A stretch of DNA of 64,000 nt from Paraburkholderia ginsengiterrae (GCF_001645125.1 NZ_LXKA01000333.1:1-64000), one strand, 5' to 3'. Positions 8,175-16,936 are shown, counted from the first letter of the stretch. Notes: generated by a model not told the origin, from the letters alone. Translations and numbers: made by a program.

Positions 8175-9619
8175 GATTGCATCGCCGTGAGCAGTGCCTC
8201 TTCGAGGCCAAAGTAGGCCGCGCGCACGGCGAACACTGGCCGCAGGGACGAACATTCGAATGTGCCGCGCACCTGCTCTTCGTAAGCGGTTCCGTTGTAG
8301 CGGAACGTGAACAGATCCTGCGTGATGACGACGTCGCCCTCCATGCCCACGATCTCGGTCACATGGGTTACCCGCCGCACGCCGTCGCGCATGCGTTCGA
8401 TCTGCACGATCAGATGGACGGCGCTGGCAATCTGCCGCCGGATCGACATCAGCGGCAAATTGCCATTGGCCATCATCACCATGCTCTCGAGCCGCGTGAT
8501 TGCATCGCGCGGCGTATTCGCGTGGACCGTCGTCATCGATCCGTCGTGGCCCGTATTCATTGCCTGCAGGACGTCGAATGCTTCCGTGCCGCGCGTCTCG
8601 CCAAGGATCAGCCGGTCGGGGCGCATACGCAGCGCGTTGCGAACGAGATCCCGTTGAGAGATTCCGCCAAGGCCTTCGCTGTTTTCAGAGCGCGTCTCGA
8701 GACTGACGACATGCGGCTGTTGCAGTTGCAGCTCGGCGGCGTCCTCGATCGTGACGACGCGTTCGGTTTCGTCGATAAAGCGGGACAGCGCATTGAGCAG
8801 TGTCGTTTTGCCGGAGCCCGTGCCGCCGGAAATGACGACGTTCAGGCGGGACGCGGTGGCGATGCGCAGTACGTCCACCATCTGAGTGGAGATATTGCCT
8901 TGCTGCGCCATCCGGCCGAGTGTGATGTTGCGTTTGGCGAACTTGCGGATCGAGATCGAGGCGCCGCGCAAAGCGATCGGCGGCAGCACGACGTTCACGC
9001 GGCTGCCGTCGGCAAGACGCGCATCGACCATCGGGCTGCTTTCGTCGACGCGCCGCCCGACCGCTGCCGCGATGCGTTGCGCCACGTTGATGACGTGCGC
9101 GTTGTCGCGAAACTTGAGCGACGTCAGTTCGAGGCGGCCGCCGCGCTCGACGTAGACCTGGTCCGGACCGTTGACGAGGATATCGGTCACGCGCTCGTCG
9201 GCGAGCAGCGGCTCGATCGGCCCGATGCCGAACATGTCGTTGAGAATCTCGTCGACCACGAGCGTCTGCTCGGCCAGTGTCAGCGACAAACGCTCGCGGA
9301 TGGTCGTCTCCGCTGCGACCAGCTCGATGCCCGTGCGTACCTCGCTGCGCGACATCATGAGCGCCGCCGACATATTCATCGACGCAAAGACGGCCGACCG
9401 AATCGCCTTGAACGTCTCGGAGCGAATCAGCGCCTCATTGCGGTCCGCCGCCGAGTGACTCGCGGCTGCGGATGCCGCGCTCGACGAGGCCAGCGGCGCC
9501 TCGCGCCTGCCCGCTTCCGGCTCGTCCGCCGCGGAACCAGCGACGGCCCCGGATCCCCGAGGCTCGTCGTGATCGGCGAGCGACGTATCGGTCGAGAGAG
9601 GATTGCGCCGGCCGAACAT
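8171..9619 (-). CDS. tadA: TadA/CpaF pilus assembly ATPase
   Basis: A 482-residue GspE/VirB11-type ATPase that powers Flp pilus assembly from the cytoplasmic face. It has a Pro/Ser/Ala-rich N-terminal tail of about 65 residues and an N-terminal domain with [12 protein letters not shown] and [17 protein letters not shown]. Walker A is GGTGSGKTT near residue 265, the Walker B region [11 protein letters not shown] near residue 335, and the His-box segment is [11 protein letters not shown]. The chosen ATG at 9619 overlaps the tadZ stop by one base (TGATG), although the frame stays open 13 codons upstream. Confidence 0.93.
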   Translation of the reverse strand: MFGRRNPLSTDTSLADHDEPRGSGAVAGSAADEPEAGRREAPLASSSAASAAASHSAADRNEALIRSETFKAIRSAVFASMNMSAALMMSRSEVRTGIELVAAETTIRERLSLTLAEQTLVVDEILNDMFGIGPIEPLLADERVTDILVNGPDQVYVERGGRLELTSLKFRDNAHVINVAQRIAAAVGRRVDESSPMVDARLADGSRVNVVLPPIALRGASISIRKFAKRNITLGRMAQQGNISTQMVDVLRIATASRLNVVISGGTGSGKTTLLNALSRFIDETERVVTIEDAAELQLQQPHVVSLETRSENSEGLGGISQRDLVRNALRMRPDRLILGETRGTEAFDVLQAMNTGHDGSMTTVHANTPRDAITRLESMVMMANGNLPLMSIRRQIASAVHLIVQIERMRDGVRRVTHVTEIVGMEGDVVITQDLFTFRYNGTAYEEQVRGTFECSSLRPVFAVRAAYFGLEEALLTAMQS

Positions 9620-10845
9620 CAGCTCGCTCTCCGCGTGGGCAACAGGCGTTGGTACCACGGCTCGCGGGCCACTGCCGTTTCGCTGCCCGTGATCGCGTCG
9701 GCCAGCGACACGATGGCCGCTGCGAACGGCGAGCGATTGGCGTGGGCAAGCGTTCCTGCTTCACCGAGGTTTTCAGCGAGGGCAAGGCTCTGCGGCTCGT
9801 AGGGCAGCGAATGCACGGACCCGCGTGCGAGCGCGCTGATGAAATCGTCCTCGCGAACGCGCCCGGACACGGGCTGCCGTGCTTCGTTGAGCAGCACCGT
9901 GATGGCGGGCGCGGCGTCGAGGGTTTGTGCGAAACGGCAAAGCCGCGCGGCCTCGCGCGCCGAATGCACGGAGAAATCCGCAACGACGTGGATCGTCGAA
10001 CTGGCATCGAGGGCTTCCTCGACGAGCCTGCCCGCACGCCCAGGCAGATCGAGCATGATGTAGTGGAAGTGATGCTTGAGCATCGTGACAAGCTCGCTCA
10101 GCGCGCCCGAACGCAAGGCGAACTCCTGGTTGTACGGGAGTTCCGCCGCAAGCACGAGAAGACGGTCGCTCTGGGCAACGAAAGCCTGATTGATCAATTG
10201 CTGGTCGAGCCGCTGCGGGTTCTGCAGCAATTCGATGAGCCCGTTGTTGGCGGCGACGCCGAGCATCGAGGCGGCCGCGCCACCGTACGGGTCGAGATCG
10301 ATATAAGCAATCCGGCGCCGCGTTTTGTCGGCAAGATGAGAAGCGAGCGCCGTGGCGATCGTCGTGACGCCGACGCCGCCTCGCGCGCCAACGAATGAGA
10401 GCACCTTGCCCATGCGCGCCGAGGTACCGCCGTCGCTGGCCGTCAGCGCGCGCCGGACGAGTTCCGCGGTGAGCGGCTTGACGAGATAGTCCTGCACGCC
10501 GGCGTGCAGCAGGCTGCGAAAGAGCCCGACATCGTTGCGCTCGCCAATGACGATGACAGCGACGGAAGGGTCGACGACTTCGGCGAGGCGCTCCAGATCG
10601 GAAATCGGCATGGCCGACCCCGTCACATCGACAATCAGGTGGCGTGGCGATTCCTTCAGTGAAGTCATGATCCCGATCGCATCGTCGAGCGAACCGAGCG
10701 TGACGTACGAAGTTGCGATGCCCTGATCGACAACGACGCTCTTGATGACCTCGATGCTTTGGGCTTCGGAGACAACCGCAATAAGTTTTTCGGCGCCGGA
10801 CGGTTGCGCCCGGCGTTTGAGGATGTTCGATTCGAAAACGCCCAT
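9619..10845 (-). CDS. tadZ: TadZ/CpaE-like localisation ATPase homologue
   Basis: A 408-residue protein. An N-terminal receiver-like domain (about 20-135) is followed by a ParA/MinD-fold domain that positions the pilus machine at the pole. The P-loop reads GARGGVGVTT near residue 150. The signature Lys of the ParA deviant Walker A is Arg, and the Lys before Thr is Val, so ATP hydrolysis may be lost. The switch region IAYIDLDPYGG and the segment YIMLDLPG are present. GGAG lies 9 bases before ATG 10845. It is 14 bases after the CpaD-like gene. Confidence 0.85.
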   Translation of the reverse strand: MGVFESNILKRRAQPSGAEKLIAVVSEAQSIEVIKSVVVDQGIATSYVTLGSLDDAIGIMTSLKESPRHLIVDVTGSAMPISDLERLAEVVDPSVAVIVIGERNDVGLFRSLLHAGVQDYLVKPLTAELVRRALTASDGGTSARMGKVLSFVGARGGVGVTTIATALASHLADKTRRRIAYIDLDPYGGAAASMLGVAANNGLIELLQNPQRLDQQLINQAFVAQSDRLLVLAAELPYNQEFALRSGALSELVTMLKHHFHYIMLDLPGRAGRLVEEALDASSTIHVVADFSVHSAREAARLCRFAQTLDAAPAITVLLNEARQPVSGRVREDDFISALARGSVHSLPYEPQSLALAENLGEAGTLAHANRSPFAAAIVSLADAITGSETAVAREPWYQRLLPTRRAS

Positions 10846-10859
10846 GTGTGCAATCTCCG

Positions 10860-11288
10860 TTAGTGCGATCCCGGCGACGAGGGCGCCGCCGAGTTCGACG
10901 AAGATGACGAAGAACTCGAATAGTCAGAGTTCAGCGGTTTCGCCCGGTCTTCCTCGTAGCGCCGCACCGCACTCGCGGCGAGCGGCGCGTCCGCGCCCGC
11001 ATAGGGCAGCGGCGCCACGAGGTCGGCCGGCCGCGCGAGCATCGCGGCCAGATTCGAGTAGGTCGCACAGCCGAACGCCACGCCAGGCCGCCTGAATCCG
11101 GCATCGCGCATGCTGGAGCGCTGCGTGAGCGTTCCGCAGTCCGGCGGCATCGCGTGTCCGCCGTCGCCGGGCGTAAAGCCGATCACGGACGCATCGGGCA
11201 TACCGAGCGGCGGATGCGAGCACGACGTAAGGCCGACGCAAGCCACACCGGCGAGTATCGTGGCAATGAGGGAGAGCCGGGGATTCAT
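10860..11288 (-). CDS. cpaD: CpaD-like pilus lipoprotein with serine-rich tail
   Basis: A 142-residue lipoprotein. The signal sequence ends GLTSCSHPP near residue 23. The core matches the CpaD pilus-biogenesis pattern: GVAFGCATYSNLAAMLARP followed by DLVAPLP and a C-terminal Arg/Tyr-rich helix. The protein ends in an unusual Ser run (about eight consecutive Ser, then NSAAPSSPGSH). CpaD proteins are thought to help the secretin in the outer membrane. The start at 11288 has GGAGACC upstream. The secretin gene ends 13 bases before it. Confidence 0.75.
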   Translation of the reverse strand: MNPRLSLIATILAGVACVGLTSCSHPPLGMPDASVIGFTPGDGGHAMPPDCGTLTQRSSMRDAGFRRPGVAFGCATYSNLAAMLARPADLVAPLPYAGADAPLAASAVRRYEEDRAKPLNSDYSSSSSSSSNSAAPSSPGSH

Positions 11289-11301
11289 TGTGGTCTCCAT
11301 A

Positions 11302-12735
11302 TCAATAGACGAAGCCCGCGGCGCCAATCAGGCGGGGCGAATTGCCCACAAGCGGGTCGATCGAAAGCGACTGGCGCACCGCATATTCGACGTCGCTGCT
11401 GGGGGTGATGACATCGTCCAGCGCGCCGCGCAGCCGGCCCGGCCCTGTCGGCCCGACAATGTACGGTGTCACGATAACGACGAGCTCCGACTTGTTGTTC
11501 TGGTATTTCTTCGACGAGAACAGCTTGCCGAGAATGGGCAACTGGCCAAGGCCGGGAAGCTCGGAGAGCACGTCGCTCGTCGAGCTCTGCAGGAGTCCGC
11601 CGATCGCGAAGCTCTGGCCGCCCGACAGCTCGACGGTGGTTTCCATGCGGCGCACGGTCAGCGCCGGCACCACGATCGAGTTCAGCGTGATGCTGTTGCT
11701 CGGATCGATCTGGCTGACTTCAGGCCGCACAGTGAGGCTGATACGGTTGTCGGCGAGCACGGTCGGGGTGAAGTTCAGCGCGACGCCGTAGGGTTTGTAA
11801 TCGATCGTGATCGTGCTCGTCGTGCCGCTCTGGGGCACGGGGATTGGCAGCTCGCCGCCTGCGAGGAAGCTCGCGGACTGACCGGACATCGCCGTCAGAT
11901 TCGGTTCGGCCAGCATCGTCAGCAAACCTTCCTGATCGAGCGCATCGAGCACGCCTTCGATCGTCGTGCGGCCGGCCTTGAATCCGCCCACTACCGAGTA
12001 CACACCACCGGACTGAAGGTTGAACAGATTGGTCGTCGCGTCGAAAATTGCCCGTCCGTTGAACAGGCCGCCGAAGAAGTTGCCGTTCGCGCCAAGAGCA
12101 TTCCAGTTGATGCCGAGCTGCTGCGTAATGTTGCGATCCACTTCGGTGATGCGCACGCGCAGCAGCACCTGGATCGGGTGCGCGATCGAGAGGCGGTTCA
12201 CGAGCTGCTCGTTGGCGTGCAGATACGGCTGCAGCGTTTGCACAATGGCATCGGCATCCGCCGCGCTCGGTACCGCGCCCGTTACCATCAACGAGCCGGG
12301 CGCACCCGACACGGTGACCGCGAGTTTGGGGAAGCGCGCGTCGATAAGACGTTGAATCGAAGCCGTATCCGTCGACACACTGATCGTCTTGCGCAGAATT
12401 TCCCGATTGTTCGGCCCGAGTGCAAAGAGTGTCGTCGTGCCGGACTTCTTGCCGAGCACGAAAACCGAACGCGGCGTCGGCACATGGACATCGGCAACGC
12501 TGGGGTCGGCCACGAAGACGGCAACGGCGGCCTGCGGCAGTTGGATCAACGTGCCACTGCCTGCCGCAACCGACAGCACTTCGGCAGGCTCGCTCGCCGT
12601 TGCCGCCCCCGCTACGGGGCCGCAAAGCGCGGCGATGACAAGCAGCACCGCGCCAACGCCGGTGACTGCAGGACGGCCGCCTGCGCAACACCGTGCGCAG
12701 CGCGAAAACAGCTTGCCGTGTCTAAGGCTGAACAT
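11302..12735 (-). CDS. rcpA: RcpA/CpaC secretin of the Flp/Tad pilus
   Basis: A 477-residue outer-membrane secretin. After a signal region come the N-terminal pilus/BON-type domains: VFVADPSVADVHVP, then SVFVLGKKSGTTTLFALG. The secretin core runs from VLLRVRITEVDRN through ALDQEGLLTMLAEPNLTAMSG to LPGLGQLPILGKLFSSKKY near the C-terminus. It forms the outer-membrane channel for the Flp pilus. ATG 12735 has AGGA upstream, and the rcpC stop lies 8 bases before it. Any longer N-terminus in this frame would only run into rcpC. Confidence 0.92.
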   Translation of the reverse strand: MFSLRHGKLFSRCARCCAGGRPAVTGVGAVLLVIAALCGPVAGAATASEPAEVLSVAAGSGTLIQLPQAAVAVFVADPSVADVHVPTPRSVFVLGKKSGTTTLFALGPNNREILRKTISVSTDTASIQRLIDARFPKLAVTVSGAPGSLMVTGAVPSAADADAIVQTLQPYLHANEQLVNRLSIAHPIQVLLRVRITEVDRNITQQLGINWNALGANGNFFGGLFNGRAIFDATTNLFNLQSGGVYSVVGGFKAGRTTIEGVLDALDQEGLLTMLAEPNLTAMSGQSASFLAGGELPIPVPQSGTTSTITIDYKPYGVALNFTPTVLADNRISLTVRPEVSQIDPSNSITLNSIVVPALTVRRMETTVELSGGQSFAIGGLLQSSTSDVLSELPGLGQLPILGKLFSSKKYQNNKSELVVIVTPYIVGPTGPGRLRGALDDVITPSSDVEYAVRQSLSIDPLVGNSPRLIGAAGFVY

Positions 12736-12743
12736 GTGTCGTC

Positions 12744-13754
12744 CTATGATCCTGCGGAGATGGGGGGCGCGGCGGGCGGCATGCCGGTGGGCAGCGGCGG
12801 CACGCCCGGCGCGCCTGTCGCGCTCGTCGGTGGGCCGCCGGGCAATTCGCCGTCTGACTGCTCGACCTTCGAGCCACGGTAGATGACGACATGCGGCGCC
12901 GGCCCGGCTGTTTTCACCGAGTGCGGCACTGCCGGTGCGCTCACCGCGCGCAATGCGTGCGAGACATCGCCAGCCCACACGGGACGTGCGCGCGTCATGG
13001 CGACATCCTCGACATCCGGCGTGTGCCGTTCACGCGTGGCAAAACTGCGCAGTGCAAGCGAGAGCGTGCCGAGGTGAGCCGCCACCGTGATCGACTCTGC
13101 GCTTGCCGGCGTGACTTCGATCGTCACGGTACGAGCAGTCGCGGGCGTGGCATTGGTGCCCGACGCGCTGTCGTCATCCTTCGGACGACGAAACGCTGTC
13201 CCAACCGCGAGCACGCGCACACGTTCGGCGACCGTTTCCGATTCGACCGCGCGCGCGGGATCGACCTGGGCGCCTGGTTCGTTACGCATCTGCTGGGTCA
13301 ACAGGATATCGACGTAATCGCCGGGCTGAATGAGCCCTGCATTGCCCGACACGTCGTCAACGGCAACCGAGATCGCGCGCATGCCAGGCTTGAGCGCAGC
13401 TGCAAGAAATCCTGGGGCGCTCGGCAAAATCACGTCGGCAACGCCGAGCGGCGTCCCCGCACGTACCGCGTGCCGCAGCAGATCGCCTTTGAGGTCTTTT
13501 CCGTCGCTGCTGTTCGCGGGCTCTTCGATGAGCGCGCCTGCCGGGACCTGTTCGCGCGGCATCGTTTTCCATACGAGGTCGACGTCGCGCAGCAGCAGTC
13601 CGTCGGGCAAATCGTCGGCTGCGGCGCGCACGTGCACCATCGACGTGTGCTGTGCCACGTGCGGGCTCGATGCCGTAATGTACAGCGCGCGGATAGTGAA
13701 GGCGCCAATTGCGGCGATGACTACGAGCGCGGCTAGCTTGATGAAGTTTTGCAT
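12744..13754 (-). CDS. rcpC: RcpC/CpaB pilus assembly protein (SAF domain)
   Basis: A 336-residue protein with one N-terminal membrane helix (IKLAALVVIAAIGAFTIRAL). A SAF-type domain follows (VHVRAAADDLPDGLLLRDVD, then GTPLGVADVI), then the CpaB/RcpC core with MRAISVAVDDVSGNAGLIQP and GDYVDILLTQQ. The last 45 residues are Pro/Gly-rich. CpaB/RcpC proteins are periplasmic partners of the secretin. ATG 13754 starts the conserved hydrophobic N-terminus. The gap to tadV (13755-13838) is AT-rich and holds the short repeat GGTTAACTAA/GATTAACTAA. Confidence 0.88.
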   Translation of the reverse strand: MQNFIKLAALVVIAAIGAFTIRALYITASSPHVAQHTSMVHVRAAADDLPDGLLLRDVDLVWKTMPREQVPAGALIEEPANSSDGKDLKGDLLRHAVRAGTPLGVADVILPSAPGFLAAALKPGMRAISVAVDDVSGNAGLIQPGDYVDILLTQQMRNEPGAQVDPARAVESETVAERVRVLAVGTAFRRPKDDDSASGTNATPATARTVTIEVTPASAESITVAAHLGTLSLALRSFATRERHTPDVEDVAMTRARPVWAGDVSHALRAVSAPAVPHSVKTAGPAPHVVIYRGSKVEQSDGELPGGPPTSATGAPGVPPLPTGMPPAAPPISAGS

Positions 13755-13838
13755 AGGGTCGGCATTGTGTTCAGTGCAAGCAGCGCGCGGCTCGTGCGGC
13801 AATAACCTTAGGTTAACTAAAAAACCAATCCAGATTAA

Positions 13839-14366
13839 CTAAACTAATAACCTAACCATGGCGAGCGACATGCGATGATCGGCTGTGGGTTGCAGCAAGA
13901 CTGCGACGATGCCGCCTAACGCGAGCGCGACGCCATAGGGCACGCCGCGCGCCGGCGCGATCCAGTCAAGCCGCGCGCTCACGCCGGCAAGGGCGGGAAT
14001 TCGCTGCATGCCGGCCACTGCGACCACGGCCAGGGCAACAAGCAATCCACACAGCGAAACGACCACCAACACCGGCCAGGATTCGGGCCCTGCCCAGAGA
14101 AAAACCCCGGCGGCGAGCTTCACATCGCCGCCGCCGAGCCAACCCAATCGAAACATCAATGCAGCCACGGCAAACGATGCCGCACCCGCGGCCAGATGAA
14201 TGTCCCATGCCGCAAGGCCGAACCCGGCCATGGCGGCGTTGACGAAATACAGGGCGACAAACGCGGCCACGGCGGCATTAGGCAGACGCCGCATGCGCAG
14301 ATCGAAACCTGCAAGCATGATGAGGGTCGCGCAGGCACCCGCTTTCACTACACCCGGGGCTATCAT
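13839..14366 (-). CDS. tadV: TadV/CpaA prepilin peptidase
   Basis: A 175-residue A24-family aspartic peptidase that cleaves the Flp prepilin and pseudopilins. Both catalytic Asp are in place: D22 in GFDLRMRRLPN and D81 in GGGDVKL. It is all-helical in pattern and lacks the N-methylation domain, as usual for the short Tad peptidases. ATG 14366 places D22 after the first helix as expected. It lies 73 bases downstream of the flp pilin gene. Confidence 0.9.
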   Translation of the reverse strand: MIAPGVVKAGACATLIMLAGFDLRMRRLPNAAVAAFVALYFVNAAMAGFGLAAWDIHLAAGAASFAVAALMFRLGWLGGGDVKLAAGVFLWAGPESWPVLVVVSLCGLLVALAVVAVAGMQRIPALAGVSARLDWIAPARGVPYGVALALGGIVAVLLQPTADHRMSLAMVRLLV

Positions 14367-14439
14367 CGTTTTTCGAATGTGCCGAGGAAAGTGGTGTCCG
14401 GCTCGCACGTGCTCGTGCCGCGCCGGCGCATCACGACCA

Positions 14440-14619
14440 CTAGATTGCGTTGTTTGCCGCCGTGAGCAGCTTCTGGAACACGGCCTGGAAGCCCGTCGTG
14501 CCAGACAGGAACGTGCCGAGTGCGACCAGCACGGCGACGATGATGCCGCCAAGAACTGCATATTCCAGCGAGCTGACACCGCGCTCGTCGCGCGAAAGGG
14601 TTTGGATAAAACGCAGCAT
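14440..14619 (-). CDS. flp: Flp pilin (major subunit, 59 aa)
   Basis: A very short gene, first of the tad operon. It begins MLRFIQTLSRDERG, followed at the processing site by VSSLEYAVLGGIIVAVLVAL. Cleavage after Gly14 would place Glu at +5 and Tyr at +6 of the mature pilin, the hallmark of Flp pilins, followed by one hydrophobic helix. GGAG (AAGGAGTC) lies 7-10 bases upstream of ATG 14619. The stop is TAG at 14440-14442. It should be the major pilus subunit, cut by TadV. Confidence 0.93.
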   Translation of the reverse strand: MLRFIQTLSRDERGVSSLEYAVLGGIIVAVLVALGTFLSGTTGFQAVFQKLLTAANNAI

Positions 14620-14642
14620 GGGAAGACTCCTTGTTAAGTAAC

Positions 14643-14657
14643 GCCTGCATAGCAGGC
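14643..14657 (-). promoter_or_regulatory. Hairpin in the flp leader
   Basis: GCCTGC and GCAGGC form a 6-bp stem with a 3-base loop, 23 bases upstream of the flp start codon and just ahead of its ribosome site. It may stabilise or control the pilin mRNA. No clear sigma-70 or sigma-54 promoter could be fixed by eye. Confidence 0.35.
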
Positions 14658-15094
14658 TTGCTACGCCGATTTGCTACGAAGGAGGACTAACTCATCCCCC
14701 AAACACGTCTAACGGCAATTGGCCGGCAAAGTTGAGCCCATTGCGCGTGGACTGGGGTTCGGTGTGGACGCCCTTCCTCAATACACAGCGTATGTCCGGT
14801 CGCGGCAACGCGATCCATTGAATAGAGGCATAAAACCGTTCCAGTTTCTTTCTTATAGAAGCCCCAAAGATCAGACGAATAGAGCGTTCGCGGTAACGTT
14901 GAAGGCTTCAGGAGTGCGTCTGACTTCAACTGCCCGTGTCGAACAAACGTTGCCGTTCAAATGGACATGCAGCCCAACGGAAAGACATGCCCCGTTCTTT
15001 CCCTACCCTTTTGTAGGATATCTACCCATCGGTGCCGTCAAAGGCTTGCGGGACAATCGTCTACAACACACTAGCCGGTCGGTCCGTCAAGATC
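14658..15094. other. Intergenic region between flp and the DUF2946 run
   Basis: About 440 bases between divergent transcripts. It should hold the promoters for the tad operon (minus) and the DUF2946/TlpA run (plus). Short open frames on both strands show no family signature or good ribosome site. A small palindrome GTAGGATATCTAC is seen at about 15013-15025. No gene is supported. Confidence 0.4.
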
Positions 15095-15370
15095 ATGCCT
15101 CGCCTTTTCCATTTGAAGACTGGCGGCATTCTCAGATTGCTTGCAATCCCGATGGCAATGCTCGCACCGCCGGTCTCGCAAACTCTTTCGGCCGACCAAA
15201 CTGTCGATCTGATTACGGGTGCTTTCTGTTCCTCGCGAAACGGTCCTGTCTTTCAGTTACCCAACGAAGTACCTGCCCGGCCGATCCGGTCCATTCCGGC
15301 TGATGGCCTGCATAAAGGAAGTGCTACCCAGGTCCGCTATCCGATGGATAGAATCCTGAAAAATTTTTGA
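15095..15370 (+). CDS. DUF2946-like small secreted protein, degenerate copy
   Basis: A 91-residue protein with an N-terminal hydrophobic signal (ILRLLAIPMAMLAPPVSQ). Its segment APPVSQTLSADQTVDLITG then AFCS parallels APLVSQLLVASRADEPVS then AICS in the next gene, so the two look like tandem paralogues. This copy keeps only one Cys (C45) and lacks the ACGYC/HH part of DUF2946. The start at 15095 is chosen because the hydrophobic segment follows it directly; the ribosome site is weak. The stop lies 6 bases before the next ATG. Confidence 0.55.
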   Translation: MPRLFHLKTGGILRLLAIPMAMLAPPVSQTLSADQTVDLITGAFCSSRNGPVFQLPNEVPARPIRSIPADGLHKGSATQVRYPMDRILKNF

Positions 15371-15376
15371 CTACTC

Positions 15377-15742
15377 ATGAAGCTCGGCGCCCACAAACAC
15401 TCTGTCGCATGGCTTGGCCTCATCGCCATGTGGCTCGTCGTTTTCGCGCCGCTCGTGAGTCAGCTGCTCGTTGCGTCCCGCGCCGATGAGCCGGTCAGTG
15501 CCATTTGTTCGGCAGTCGACAGCGGCACTTCCGCCGCACACCATGCGTCTCCGGACAAGATCGCGGCGTGCGGATACTGCGATTTCCTCGCTCATCATGT
15601 AGCCGCTCTGAGCGTCTCGCCGGCCGGTCTCGTTGCAACGGTATTGTTAGCGGATGCGCAAGTATCGGCGCCCCCTCCGTTTGTCCCTCATGCCGCCGCG
15701 TTTCCCTCTGGCCGGCCTCGCGATCCTCCCGTCTTTTCCTAG
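15377..15742 (+). CDS. DUF2946 family protein
   Basis: A 121-residue protein with an N-terminal membrane/signal helix (VAWLGLIAMWLVVFAPLVSQ) and the DUF2946 pattern of Cys and His: C44, H55-H56, then ACGYCDFLAHH with C65, C68, H73 and H74. This looks like a metal-binding periplasmic or membrane-tethered module. The family has no established function; it is often met near copper genes, which is general knowledge and not shown here. Its neighbours are a Cys-rich barrel and a TlpA-like protein. Confidence 0.75.
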   Translation: MKLGAHKHSVAWLGLIAMWLVVFAPLVSQLLVASRADEPVSAICSAVDSGTSAAHHASPDKIAACGYCDFLAHHVAALSVSPAGLVATVLLADAQVSAPPPFVPHAAAFPSGRPRDPPVFS

Positions 15743-15877
15743 CCGTTGCTCTGTCAGTCGCAGCGTCGGCCTGCTTCGTAATCAGGCCGTCGCCGCAGTC
15801 TGTCGTCTCAGGAAAACACGCACGTCCTTTCACCCGAGGGGGGATGACGCGCGTCCGTATCGAGCGGAGAGGAAATC

Positions 15878-16936
15878 ATGTCAACCAACCAGAACACCCT
15901 ATTGCGCTGCACGCTGCCTTTCGTCATGGCCGCGATCTTTCCGGCTGCGGCTCACGCATGCGCCACTTGCGGCTGCTCCTTGAGCACCGATGCAGCGATG
16001 GGCTATTCCGCCGCCCCAGGCTGGCGAATCAACATCGAATACGACTTCATCAATCAGAACCAGTTGCGCAGCGGTACCAGTTCAGTGCCGAACACGCAGC
16101 CCGCCAGTATCAATGACGCTGGTGGCAGCCAGGAGGTGGAGCGCCAGACGATCAATCGATACATCAATCTCGGCATCAGCTATAGCCCCAGCGCGAGCTG
16201 GAACTTCAGCGCTCTCATTCCGTACGTTTACCGTAGCCATACGACTTACGGCAACGCGACGACAGACCAGCTCACTCCCGACAACTTGAGCGGCGCAACC
16301 AGCAAAGGCCTGGGAGATATCAAGCTCATCGCAAGCTATCAGGGGTTTCTGCCAACGCACAATCTTGGATTGCAGCTTGGCGTCAAGTTACCCACGGGCC
16401 GGTACGGCGGTCAGAATGTCGACACCGGCGCAACCGTTGGGCACAATCCCGTGTTCTTCTCGAACGGCCCCAATGCGGCCGCAGGCCAGGCGCTCGACAC
16501 CAGCTTGCAGCCCGGCACCGGCAGTACCGACCTTATCGTCGGCGCCTACTATTACCAGGCGATCAGCCAGAACTTCGACGCGTTCATTAACGGGCAATTC
16601 CAGTCCGCAATCGTCGAAAATCTCGACCATGAAGGCGCGACATACCGCCCCGGAAATCTGGCCAGCTTGAGTGCCGGATTGCGCTATGAAGCGAACCCGA
16701 AGTGGGTTCCGCAGTTGCAAATCAACGTTACTCGCAAGAGCCACGACCAGGGCACGCTCGCGGATACGGCGAACACAGCGGGAACTGTCGTTTATCTCAG
16801 CCCCGGCGTCACCGTCAACGTGTGGAAAAACCTGGAGGTGTACGGCTTCGTGCAACGTGCGATATACAGCAAGCTCGACGGTTATCAGGTGTTTCCACGC
16901 TGGACCGGCAACGTGGGGATGAGCTATGCGTTCTGA
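15878..16936 (+). CDS. Outer-membrane beta-barrel (transporter-like) with N-terminal CATCGC motif
   Basis: A 352-residue protein with a signal peptide likely cut after AHA27, so the mature protein would start CATCGC (C28, C31, C33). The remainder has alternating amphipathic strands (RINIEYDFIN, NLGISYSPSASWNFSALIPYVY, FDAFINGQFQ). It ends with aromatic-terminal strand GNVGMSYAF, typical of outer-membrane barrels of the phenol-degradation MetA/'transporter' type. AGAGGAAATC precedes the ATG. Three Cys at the mature N-terminus suggest metal binding or a thiol redox site. The TlpA-like gene overlaps its end by 11 bases. Confidence 0.8.
   Translation: MSTNQNTLLRCTLPFVMAAIFPAAAHACATCGCSLSTDAAMGYSAAPGWRINIEYDFINQNQLRSGTSSVPNTQPASINDAGGSQEVERQTINRYINLGISYSPSASWNFSALIPYVYRSHTTYGNATTDQLTPDNLSGATSKGLGDIKLIASYQGFLPTHNLGLQLGVKLPTGRYGGQNVDTGATVGHNPVFFSNGPNAAAGQALDTSLQPGTGSTDLIVGAYYYQAISQNFDAFINGQFQSAIVENLDHEGATYRPGNLASLSAGLRYEANPKWVPQLQINVTRKSHDQGTLADTANTAGTVVYLSPGVTVNVWKNLEVYGFVQRAIYSKLDGYQVFPRWTGNVGMSYAF

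Noticed and set aside
8177-9802. Plus-strand 541-codon frame opposite tadA
   Set aside because: No domain; tadA on the other strand has full ATPase motifs.
11110-12882. Plus-strand 590-codon frame opposite the secretin gene
   Set aside because: Antisense shadow; composition very rich in Arg, His and Asp without a family match.
14719-15303. 194-codon plus-strand frame before DUF2946
   Set aside because: No signature, overlaps the DUF2946-like copy in another frame, and has weak codon bias.
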